From an uncultured Lachnospiraceae bacterium (GTDB lineage Bacteria > Bacillota > Clostridia > Lachnospirales > Lachnospiraceae): a stretch of 55,716 nt of DNA. The notes beneath the pieces were generated by a model, which was not told the DNA's origin, searched no databases, and was given only the letters and a program-made list of their open reading frames with translations. Below are positions 42,038 through 49,236 of the stretch, piece after piece. Where the stretch lies: assembly GCA_947363565.1 (NCBI GenBank), contig CANAPP010000018.1, forward strand, positions 1 through 55,716, read 5' to 3'. A program made the translations under genes and the position numbers. Position 1 is the stretch's first letter. The number at the start of each line of letters is the position of its first letter.

Positions 42038-43046
42038 TGATCTCGTCCTTTCCGCCCTTGTTAATTACCAGTTCGCCCTCTTCCTCAAGCTTCCTGATAA
42101 CACCAACAATACGTGACTGTGCATCCTCTACATCACGCAGCTTTACATTGACTGTAACTTCCAAGTCTGACCTGACCTGCTCCGCCATACGGCTGGACAT
42201 ATTGGAATAGAATGCGGCCAGAATCTCCTCGCCCGCGCCCTTCAGTGAGTACACAACATCCTTCATATCGCAATCTCTGATAAAACGCTGGATAGACCTG
42301 TTGTCCATAGTAAGGATATCCTCGAACACGAACATCTTCTTTCTGATCGTCTCCGCAAGTTCCGGATCGTCCTTGCCCATCTCGTCGAAGATGTACTTCT
42401 CGTTGCTTCTGTCCATGTGGTTCATGACGTCCGCAATGTAATCAATACCACCGATACTCGTGAAGTCAGTAGTGAGAATATTATCAAATCTGCTTCTGAG
42501 CTGCTGCTCTACGATCTTAATGGCATCCGGAGACGCACTGTCCATCATCGCGATACTCTTAACAACTTGAATACGCTTATCCTCCGGCAGCTCCGCGATG
42601 ACAGAGGCTGCCTTGTCGGATTCCACATAGGAGAGGACAAGAGCAATCGTCTGCGCCCGCTCGTGCTGCAGGATGGAAAACAGATTCTTCACATCTGCTT
42701 TTTCGATAAAGTCGAAGGAGCGGTTCTTCAAATACTTAGACACCTTCTGCAGAAGCTCGGTCGCCATATTCTCGCCGTACGCCTTCTCAAGAACTGCCCT
42801 GGCATATTCAAGGCCTCCGTCTGTCACGACTTTCTGCGTCAGGCAGGTCTTGTAGAACTCATCTAGGATCTGCTCTGTCTGCTCCGCCTCAATATGTCCA
42901 AGCTTCGCTACCTCAAGCGTCAGCTTTTCCACATCCTCATTGCTCAAATATTGATATAACTTTGAAGCCTTATCGGTTCCAAGTGCAATTACAACTGCTG
43001 CAGCCTTTTGCTCCGGCACCAGCGTTCCGTTAATATCAATTGCCAT
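42030..43046 (-). CDS. fliG: C-ring motor protein FliG
   Basis: A 338-residue FliG beginning MAIDINGTLVPEQKAAAVVIALG. The C-terminal motor domain keeps the charged residues (EDILTMDNRSIQRFIRDCD, SRMAEQVRSDLE). It transmits torque from the stator. Start at 43046 chosen because GGAGGTG lies six bases upstream; it overlaps fliF by 11 bases. Confidence 0.97.
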   Translation of the reverse strand: MAIDINGTLVPEQKAAAVVIALGTDKASKLYQYLSNEDVEKLTLEVAKLGHIEAEQTEQILDEFYKTCLTQKVVTDGGLEYARAVLEKAYGENMATELLQKVSKYLKNRSFDFIEKADVKNLFSILQHERAQTIALVLSYVESDKAASVIAELPEDKRIQVVKSIAMMDSASPDAIKIVEQQLRSRFDNILTTDFTSIGGIDYIADVMNHMDRSNEKYIFDEMGKDDPELAETIRKKMFVFEDILTMDNRSIQRFIRDCDMKDVVYSLKGAGEEILAAFYSNMSSRMAEQVRSDLEVTVNVKLRDVEDAQSRIVGVIRKLEEEGELVINKGGKDEIIV

Positions 43047-44655
43047 CCTCATCACCTCCGCGCAGCCATATCTTAAGCATCTGGGCCGAAAGCTCCGGAT
43101 TCTCATCCGCGAACGCCCTTACTTTCTCACGCAGCTCCTGACTTCTCTCATTCTGGATATTCAGAAGCTCTGGGGTAAGAGCCTCATCCTCTTCTCCGCC
43201 TTCTCCCTCTGTAGCCTCTCCTTCCGGAAGCTCTTCCGGAATCTCCTCGAGTAACTCTTCTTCTGCCTCTTCCTGTTTCTTCTTCCGCTTCTTAAGTACG
43301 ATAAACAGCGCAAGCAGCAGCAAGAGCAGTACGATAACACCAATGATCACAAAGAGCAGATTGTCCTTGAGCGTCTCGGTAATCATCTCCATCGTGCTTA
43401 ACTTCTGCGGTCCTTCGTCCGCGTAGAACGGCGCATTCGCAATGGCAATCTTGTTGATTCGGTCTTCAGGGGCAATGCCCACTGCATTACCGACAAGTTC
43501 CTGCAATTTATTGGTCGTAAGGTCGCCGAGCGTCCTGCCGTTAATGGCAACGGATACGGTCACGTCCTGGAGGACTCCCGTATCTATCTCGCCCTGCTCC
43601 TTGATCTGGTTCACCAGATAATCTCTCGTCCAGCTCTCACTTGCATAACCGTTTCCATTCTGGTTAGCGTTAGCTGTATACTGCGAGATATCCGAGTTCG
43701 TCTCCGTACCTACGACACCGTTGGCACCAGCGCCGTCGCCGCCGCTCTCTCTTGAACCGGTATCTTTGGAAAGGATTCCCGTCTTATCTTCCTCATCAAT
43801 CTTCTCCGGTGTCGTGTATGTCGTGGACTCCCGGATGATCTTTTCCATATTAACCGTACCCTTGGCAGAAACCCTGATATTATCCTCGCCGTAGAACGGT
43901 TCAAGCACATGGACTACCTTCTGGGCAAGCTGCGCCTCGATGAGTTTCGACAGTTCCTGTCCGTCTTCTCCCGAAGATGTACTTCCGTCCGAGTCAGAAA
44001 CGATAATTCCATTTCCATCCAGGACCGTTACATTCTCCATCTTCATGTTCGGTACACTCTGAGCCACCAGCCTCTGGATACCCAGCGCCTGCCTGGCCGT
44101 CGGAGAACCGCCGTCCTTCATGATCGCAACCACGGATGCGCTCGGTGCGTTAGCATCCGCGTCATCATCCGTCAGCACATATTTGCTTTCTTCGCCGAGA
44201 GCGATCGTCACCTTCGCATCCTTTACACCGTCAAAAAGCCGCACGGTTGCTCCTATGCGGTTTTGCAGCTCATACAGCTTATAAGTCTGCTTTTCCATAT
44301 CCGTGGTCATGCCACCGGCATTATTCGTAAATACGTCATATGTAAATCCGCTCTTCGGATAACCCTCCTGGGCAAGCTGTGCGCGGGTAGTATCCGCCAC
44401 GTCTGCCGGCACTTTAATATTCCCCGAGCCGTCCGACGTATACTGTACCTGCATCTCCTGGAGCTTTGCCAGAATCTCGGTCATCTCCTCCTCCGTCACA
44501 TTCGTGAAGAGCGTCACGTAATCCTTGTGATTCAGCGCCACGGTGATGATGATCGCACCGACAACGATAGCCGCAAGTACAGCTATAGCTATTATCTTAG
44601 TCTTCCTGCTCAGGTTTGCAAGATATTCTTTTACTGCATTCAGCTTCTCTTTCAT
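43036..44655 (-). CDS. fliF: MS-ring protein FliF
   Basis: A 539-residue FliF with two membrane helices (about 20-42 and 435-460), ring-building domains between, and a C-terminal cytoplasmic tail that binds FliG. The linker near residue 480 is rich in Glu. Confidence 0.97.
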   Translation of the reverse strand: MKEKLNAVKEYLANLSRKTKIIAIAVLAAIVVGAIIITVALNHKDYVTLFTNVTEEEMTEILAKLQEMQVQYTSDGSGNIKVPADVADTTRAQLAQEGYPKSGFTYDVFTNNAGGMTTDMEKQTYKLYELQNRIGATVRLFDGVKDAKVTIALGEESKYVLTDDDADANAPSASVVAIMKDGGSPTARQALGIQRLVAQSVPNMKMENVTVLDGNGIIVSDSDGSTSSGEDGQELSKLIEAQLAQKVVHVLEPFYGEDNIRVSAKGTVNMEKIIRESTTYTTPEKIDEEDKTGILSKDTGSRESGGDGAGANGVVGTETNSDISQYTANANQNGNGYASESWTRDYLVNQIKEQGEIDTGVLQDVTVSVAINGRTLGDLTTNKLQELVGNAVGIAPEDRINKIAIANAPFYADEGPQKLSTMEMITETLKDNLLFVIIGVIVLLLLLLALFIVLKKRKKKQEEAEEELLEEIPEELPEGEATEGEGGEEDEALTPELLNIQNERSQELREKVRAFADENPELSAQMLKIWLRGGDEDGN

Positions 44656-44682
44656 TGGTCAGTCTGTCCCATCTATAAATAT

Positions 44683-44991
44683 TTATAAGGAAATACGCAT
44701 CAGCTCATTATAAGCTTCTACAGCTTTATTACGAAGCTGGACAAGCAAATCCACCGATAACTGCGCTTCCGCCAGCGCTATCGGTACTGTATGTGCATCG
44801 TCGATCTGTCCTGTTGCCAGAAGATACTGCTTATCCTCCAGATTCTTCTGGGAATCTTTTACATTCTGTATCGCATCGGAAAAGATGTCCTTAAAAAGGG
44901 CAGTCCCTTCTTCTACAATTGAATTCTTTGTTGTAATACCGCCGGCGCCGAATGTTAACGGCTGAATCGGCGTGATGAATTCTGTTGCCAT
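44683..44991 (-). CDS. fliE: Rod junction protein FliE
   Basis: A 102-residue FliE with the family C-terminus AEAQLSVDLLVQLRNKAVEAYNELMRI. It links the MS ring to the proximal rod. GGAGG lies upstream. It follows flgB directly; flgC is absent between them. Confidence 0.94.
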   Translation of the reverse strand: MATEFITPIQPLTFGAGGITTKNSIVEEGTALFKDIFSDAIQNVKDSQKNLEDKQYLLATGQIDDAHTVPIALAEAQLSVDLLVQLRNKAVEAYNELMRISL

Positions 44992-45018
44992 ACTTTTTTA
45001 TCCTCCTTGACAAGCTTA

Positions 45019-45396
45019 TTATCCCTTAATTACTGAAGACAGTCTCGAAATCTCGCCATTAACCGAACGAAGCGCATACTGATACTGCAGAGCCGACTTT
45101 GTAAGCTCTGACATCTCAGCATCCGCAACTACGTTATTGCCATCCATACGTGCAGTCTCTGTCTCCGATTCCTCAATCAGCCATCTGGCAGATCCGGTCG
45201 CCCGCCTGACTGCCGCACCGTCTCCCGACGCGCCCTTAAGCTTCGCCCGGAACATATCTTCAAATGTCACATATTTCGCTTTATACCCAGGTGTGTCAAC
45301 ATTAGCAAGATTTCCCGCAGTAACTGATTGCTTCTTCCACAAAAAATCCAGTGATTTTTCCGATACAAGAATACCGTTTCCAAAAATCTGATTCAT
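45019..45396 (-). CDS. flgB: Proximal rod protein FlgB
   Basis: A 125-residue FlgB with VTAGNLANVDTPGYKAKYVTFED at the N-terminus and a C-terminal ALQYQYALRSVNGEI helix. It is the first gene of the large flagellar operon. A GTG one codon upstream is an alternative start. Confidence 0.94.
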   Translation of the reverse strand: MNQIFGNGILVSEKSLDFLWKKQSVTAGNLANVDTPGYKAKYVTFEDMFRAKLKGASGDGAAVRRATGSARWLIEESETETARMDGNNVVADAEMSELTKSALQYQYALRSVNGEISRLSSVIKG

Positions 45397-45434
45397 CACT
45401 TCACCATTCCTTATCTTAGTTTCTTCTTATTACA

Positions 45435-45474
45435 AGGCGAAAATGCCGACATCTCCGCCGGATATCAGCCGCCT
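45435..45474 (-). promoter_or_regulatory. Structured element in the flgB leader
   Basis: On the minus strand an outer stem AGGCG/CGCCT (45470-45474 with 45435-45439) encloses an inner stem GATATC/GATGTC with loop CGGCGGA (45448-45466). GGA in a hairpin loop is the kind of site CsrA binds. It does not resemble the c-di-GMP-I riboswitch. It lies in the roughly 105-base leader. Confidence 0.5.
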
Positions 45475-45510
45475 CAAAATGTCTTAAAATAGCAGAAAAT
45501 ACACTAAATA

Positions 45511-45539
45511 AGTATATCTCTTCTTTTTTTGTCTGTCAA
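45511..45539 (-). promoter_or_regulatory. Sigma-A promoter of the flgB operon
   Basis: Minus strand: perfect TTGACA (45534-45539), 17-bp spacer, TATACT (45511-45516). It heads the 23-kb flgB-to-cheD gene run. Confidence 0.88.
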
Positions 45540-45593
45540 CCTAAACGTACGATTTTTCCATATATTTCACAAACAATTCACACTATGACATAT

Positions 45594-46322
45594 TTAGATA
45601 AAGGTATTGCCACTCTCATCTCCGTCAAAATCAAGAATACTCTGGAGCTTCTGCTGCATCTGAAGCTGCATCATCTGCACGAACATCCTGCACATATCCT
45701 CATATCCGGAATCATAAGACAGAGCCGCCGTGTTCCCGTCCTGGACGCCTTCTTCATCTACAGATATATTCACGCTCTGGTTCGCATTAAAGTCTTCTCC
45801 CGCATACTCAAGCACACGTTTCACGTAATTCTGCGTCTCTTTAAACGGCGGGATGCCTCCGTACTTGGCCACGTTTCCGCTGCCTGCATTGTAAGCCGCA
45901 AGCGCCAGGGATGTGTCTCCGTCATATTTATCCAAAAGCTTTGCAAGATACCGGGAGCCTGCCATGATGTTCTGCCGCGCGTCGTAGGCATTGGTCACGC
46001 CTAGGCTTTTGGCTGTCGCCGGCATAAGCTGCATAACCCCCATAGCGCCGCAATGCGATGTGGCCGAAACCCGGAAGTTTGACTCTGCCTTTCCTACCGC
46101 CTTCAACAGCCGGATATCCACTCCGGTCTCCTTTGATGCCGCCTCAAAGATCTCATCCATAGGCGTAGATATGCCGCCGGAGGTTCTGACCGCCGCCGTA
46201 TTTTTAAGCACCTGACCAAAGCTTTCCTGTCCATAATTGCCATAGCTGTTCCCATAAAGTCCATAACTGCTCCCCGAACCGGAATACAGCCCCAGAAGCT
46301 GATACAACTGACTGATGTCCAT
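45594..46322 (-). CDS. Lytic transglycosylase (SLT domain)
   Basis: A 242-residue protein. Residues 8-45 are Gly/Ser/Tyr-rich. Residues about 60-175 are an SLT domain with catalytic Glu in AESNFRVSATSHCGAMGVMQL and AYNAGSGNVAKYGG. There is no signal peptide, so it may be exported by the flagellar system and cut peptidoglycan for rod passage, as FlgJ or SltF do elsewhere; that is inference from context. Start at 46322 has GGAGG eight bases upstream. Confidence 0.88.
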   Translation of the reverse strand: MDISQLYQLLGLYSGSGSSYGLYGNSYGNYGQESFGQVLKNTAAVRTSGGISTPMDEIFEAASKETGVDIRLLKAVGKAESNFRVSATSHCGAMGVMQLMPATAKSLGVTNAYDARQNIMAGSRYLAKLLDKYDGDTSLALAAYNAGSGNVAKYGGIPPFKETQNYVKRVLEYAGEDFNANQSVNISVDEEGVQDGNTAALSYDSGYEDMCRMFVQMMQLQMQQKLQSILDFDGDESGNTFI

Positions 46323-46368
46323 ACCTTTTACCTCCATATTTCTATTGGTTGCCAGTCATTTCGCAAAC

Positions 46369-46426
46369 AATAACCTGTATTTTCTGTCTTTCTGATTTTC
46401 TGTCCAAAATAACTTGTATTTTCTAT
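46369..46426. repeat. Direct repeats in the slt-pilZ intergenic region
   Basis: AATAACCTGTATTTTCTGT (46369-46387) and AATAACTTGTATTTTCTAT (46408-46426) match at 17 of 19 bases, 39 bp apart, close to four helical turns. The second covers the -35 box of the PilZ gene, as expected for a regulator binding site. Confidence 0.75.
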
Positions 46427-46442
46427 ATTTACACGGTATGAT
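46414..46442 (+). promoter_or_regulatory. Sigma-A promoter of the PilZ gene
   Basis: TTGTAT (46414-46419), 17-bp spacer, TATGAT (46437-46442), about 45 bases before the start codon. Confidence 0.65.
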
Positions 46443-46486
46443 AATAGAATATCACACATTTTTGAAATTTGAAAGGAGCAATGACC

Positions 46487-47164
46487 ATGTTTCTAACAGA
46501 ATGCAAACAGGCAGTTATCTACACCACCGAAGACATCTTTCTGTGCGATGCTGCCGTATCCCATATCAGCGAGGATTCAGCCACCCTCACGGTAACTAAG
46601 AGCAACGCCACCCTTTCGCTCACCGAGGCCCACATTACATTCTTTGATGCCACGAAGGGGCTGGTTACATATTCCTGCGAGCTCAACGGATTCAAGAAAT
46701 CAAAGCGCGTCTCGACAAACGAGTACTACTTTACCCGCTGTACGGCTATCGAGCAGTTGTCTGTGATGCAGCGGCGCAATGATATCAAGGTGCCGGTCAA
46801 TATCTCCGTCGGCCTTTCGGGCAGGACACAGAAGGGATATCTGTCCAACGTTCCTGCGACGATATGGAATATCAGTGCGGGAGGGATCTTCTTTACCAGC
46901 CATGAGTCTTTCACGGTAGGTGATGTCGTGGAGTTCCGCTTTTCTACTTCCGACCTTCCCTCTATCGCCCTGCAGGTGGAGGTTCTCCGCATACAGGAGC
47001 ACAAGCACTTGCGGAAAATCATCGGCTCAAGGGCAGACGACAAGGAGCTTATCGGCTGTGGCTGCCGTTTTATGCGCCTTCCTTCCCGTGCCGAATCACA
47101 GATCCGCAATTATGTATTCCGCCAGGATCTGATCCACCGCCGATGGATCTCCTCCATGGATTAA
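46487..47164 (+). CDS. YcgR-like PilZ-domain protein
   Basis: A 225-residue protein: a beta-rich N-terminal YcgR-like domain (about 10-95) and a PilZ domain from about 100. The binding motifs are QRRNDIKV, where the last Arg of the usual RRxxxR is Lys, and NISAGGIFF, which fits the (D/N)xSxxG motif. PilZ proteins of this type (YcgR, MotI/DgrA) bind c-di-GMP and slow the motor by acting on the stator or C-ring. The Lys may weaken binding. Start at 46487 has AAGGAG eight bases upstream. It is opposite in direction to the flanking flagellar genes. Confidence 0.85.
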   Translation: MFLTECKQAVIYTTEDIFLCDAAVSHISEDSATLTVTKSNATLSLTEAHITFFDATKGLVTYSCELNGFKKSKRVSTNEYYFTRCTAIEQLSVMQRRNDIKVPVNISVGLSGRTQKGYLSNVPATIWNISAGGIFFTSHESFTVGDVVEFRFSTSDLPSIALQVEVLRIQEHKHLRKIIGSRADDKELIGCGCRFMRLPSRAESQIRNYVFRQDLIHRRWISSMD

Positions 47165-47197
47165 CGGGTCATCGCCAGTAAACGACCAGCGTTTTTT

Positions 47198-47229
47198 CTT
47201 CTGCCCTGCTATTGGGCAGGAGATTTTTT
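47198..47229 (+). terminator. Terminator of the PilZ gene
   Basis: CTTCTGCCC and GGGCAGGAG pair (one G-U) around seven bases and run into ATTTTTT. The hairpin covers the end of the convergent flhX gene. Confidence 0.8.
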
Positions 47230-47661
47230 AATCTCCGCGGCGATCCCTCCTCCGCCGGCTTTGGCAGGTTCGCCTTCCGGCACGCTGTTCCCGCCTGTTT
47301 CCGCCTCTTCTTTCACTTCCGCCGTTTCAACTGCTTCAACCGCTTCATTTCCTTCTTCCGTCTCCTCGGGGACGATCTTTTCTTCTTTCCTTCCCGGGAC
47401 ATAGTTAAGAAAATATACATAGATATCGATGATCGCCTGGTAAAGCTCTGTCGGTATCTCCGCCCCGAGGTTAAGCTGGGTCAGCATCGTGGCAAGGGAA
47501 TTATCTTCGTAGACCGGAACTCCCGACTCCCTCGCTACCTCTATCATCTTCTCCGCGATATAGCCCATGCCCGAGGCCACGATAATCGGCGCCGCGTTCT
47601 TATTCTCATCATAGGACAGCGCAACTGCCTTTTTATTCAGCACATCGTTAAATCTTGACAT
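47209..47661 (-). CDS. flhX: FlhX (FlhB C-terminal domain homologue)
   Basis: A 150-residue protein. Residues 1-90 match the part of FlhB after the NPTH cleavage site (APIIVASGMGYIAEKMIEVARESGVPVYEDNSLATML). The rest is a low-complexity acidic tail. Such FlhX/YlqH proteins can replace the FlhB C-terminal half in some species. The start overlaps the end of its FliK-like partner by 14 bases. Confidence 0.9.
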   Translation of the reverse strand: MSRFNDVLNKKAVALSYDENKNAAPIIVASGMGYIAEKMIEVARESGVPVYEDNSLATMLTQLNLGAEIPTELYQAIIDIYVYFLNYVPGRKEEKIVPEETEEGNEAVEAVETAEVKEEAETGGNSVPEGEPAKAGGGGIAAEIKKSPAQ

Positions 47662-49084
47662 TGATCGAATTCTTCCTTTCAAATATCTGCGGAAATGCCT
47701 CGGAGATTGCTATGGATTCCTTGCTGCTGCCGAAAAACAACTCCTTCCCGGTAAGCCCGTTCTCCGCTAAGACCTCCGCCACTTTATTACGGATTTCTTT
47801 TTCCTTATCTTTAAGGGCATCGGGATAATTAAGCTGGAGGTTGACCTTTTTGTCCTGATAGACGAAGAACAAGTCAAAAAATCCCACCTCCTGGATATCG
47901 AACTTCACCAGCCCCTGGATCACCCGGTCCTTTTCGCCTTCTCCTGCACCGTTCCCCGCATCCGGGTCAACCCACATCTCCGCGAAAGTCAGATTGCCAT
48001 CCACCTGCATGGGCAGCATCATATGCAGCACCGGCATATATACACTCTCATTGAGCAAGATCGAGGTCATCATATTTTTAAACACCTGTTTCTGCTCGAT
48101 ATTGGCTCCCTGCTGCATCCCGTTCTGGATCATGGAGACAAAGCCCTTCATCCATTTATTTTTCCCGATCGTCTTCTCAAAATCAGTAGATTCTAAGACC
48201 TTCAGAAGGCTCTGGGTTTCAAATCCTTTAAAATACTTCTGCATGGCAGAATATTCCATCAACTGTTCAAACCGCTCAAGGACCCTCGCCGCGTCGCCGT
48301 TCTCATAGCGTGCCGTGAGCGCCGCCAGAAAAGCTGCCCCCTCGCGCACATTCCCTCTGTCGTGGGTGCTGCTGATGTATCTGTTCAGATAAGGCAGGAG
48401 CTTTCCTTTGATCAGCGCGGCGTTCTCCTGTGTGCTCCCCGGCCCGGCATTGCCGCCGAACTTAAGGTGCTGCTCCATCTCCGTCACCTTTTCCTGTCCG
48501 CTCTTTAGCATCCCGCTCTTTATGTCCTTTATGGTCTGCTCAATCTCTTTCAGGATATGCTTACCCTCCGCCATATCCGTATAGCGCTTCATGAAATCCA
48601 AGATTCCTGCCCGAAGCTCCACATTCTTCGTCTCGCCCATCGCCTGGCGCAGCAGCGAAAAAAATGCCCCCTGAAAACGGATAGAAGCGTCGCTCTGTTC
48701 TTTTAAAAACGCAAGCATGTTCTGCGGGTCCACCTGGATCATCTCAAGGAACTGCGCAAGCTCCTGCGCCGAGCCTTCGCCCATCCCCGCCTTCACCTGA
48801 TTGCTCAACTGCTCGAAAAAGACGGTAGCGAACTCCTGGGTCATCACCCCTTCGGACTTCATCTGGGCGATAAACCCTTCAAAATTAGATTGATACTGGA
48901 ACTTAAGCCCTACATTCTGCTCCTCTGCAGCAGAATCACTCCTCGCATCCGCCCGCACAACCTTATTTGGATTAACCGGCCCCTGGATACGCGGATCCTC
49001 GCGGTTTTGCATATCGGCTCTCGGCTGCGACATGTTGTCATAATTCCCTGCCATGGGAGTCGTGACTCTCAAAATATTAGACAT
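47648..49084 (-). CDS. YlqG-like partner of FlhX (FliK-related)
   Basis: A 478-residue protein with a disordered N-terminus, a long helical middle (about 60-330) and a C-terminal beta domain (DGNLTFAEMWVDPD, FDLFFVYQDKKVNLQLNYP) resembling the FliK/YlqG substrate-switch fold. YlqG and YlqH are paired in Bacillus. It may serve as a second length or switch factor. Start at 49084 with AGGTG upstream; the longer frame has no ribosome site. Confidence 0.75.
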   Translation of the reverse strand: MSNILRVTTPMAGNYDNMSQPRADMQNREDPRIQGPVNPNKVVRADARSDSAAEEQNVGLKFQYQSNFEGFIAQMKSEGVMTQEFATVFFEQLSNQVKAGMGEGSAQELAQFLEMIQVDPQNMLAFLKEQSDASIRFQGAFFSLLRQAMGETKNVELRAGILDFMKRYTDMAEGKHILKEIEQTIKDIKSGMLKSGQEKVTEMEQHLKFGGNAGPGSTQENAALIKGKLLPYLNRYISSTHDRGNVREGAAFLAALTARYENGDAARVLERFEQLMEYSAMQKYFKGFETQSLLKVLESTDFEKTIGKNKWMKGFVSMIQNGMQQGANIEQKQVFKNMMTSILLNESVYMPVLHMMLPMQVDGNLTFAEMWVDPDAGNGAGEGEKDRVIQGLVKFDIQEVGFFDLFFVYQDKKVNLQLNYPDALKDKEKEIRNKVAEVLAENGLTGKELFFGSSKESIAISEAFPQIFERKNSINVKI

Positions 49085-49110
49085 TTTTTCACCTACTACT
49101 ATTTTTCTAT

Positions 49111-49136
49111 TAATTTTTTCGATTTTGGGTCGATAT
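49111..49136 (+). promoter_or_regulatory. Sigma-28 type promoter of the cheA operon
   Basis: TAAT (49111-49114), 14-bp spacer, GTCGATAT (49129-49136). One base differs from the -10 consensus. The transcript would have a leader of about 95 bases. Confidence 0.7.
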
Positions 49137-49150
49137 ATATGTTTATAAAA

Positions 49151-49173
49151 TGTGTTGACATTAGAGTAACACA
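49151..49173. promoter_or_regulatory. Dyad between cheA and its divergent gene
   Basis: TGTGTT (49151-49156) and AACACA (49168-49173) form a 6-bp dyad. It lies downstream of the sigma-28-like site and upstream of the sigma-A-like site of cheA, where a repressor could act on both transcripts. Confidence 0.4.
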
Positions 49174-49185
49174 TCTAACTCTCTG

Positions 49186-49214
49186 TTGGCAATATTTTAA
49201 GATAAATTTATTAT
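49186..49214 (+). promoter_or_regulatory. Possible sigma-A promoter of cheA
   Basis: TTGGCA (49186-49191), 17-bp spacer, TATTAT (49209-49214). The predicted start is very close to the ribosome site AAGGTGG, which makes it less certain. Confidence 0.4.
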
Positions 49215-49236
49215 AAGATAAGGTGGTGCGAACACT

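Noticed and set aside
45400-45510. A c-di-GMP riboswitch in the flgB leader, as in some Clostridia
   Set aside because: The conserved core bases of that riboswitch class are not visible; only a small two-stem element is present.
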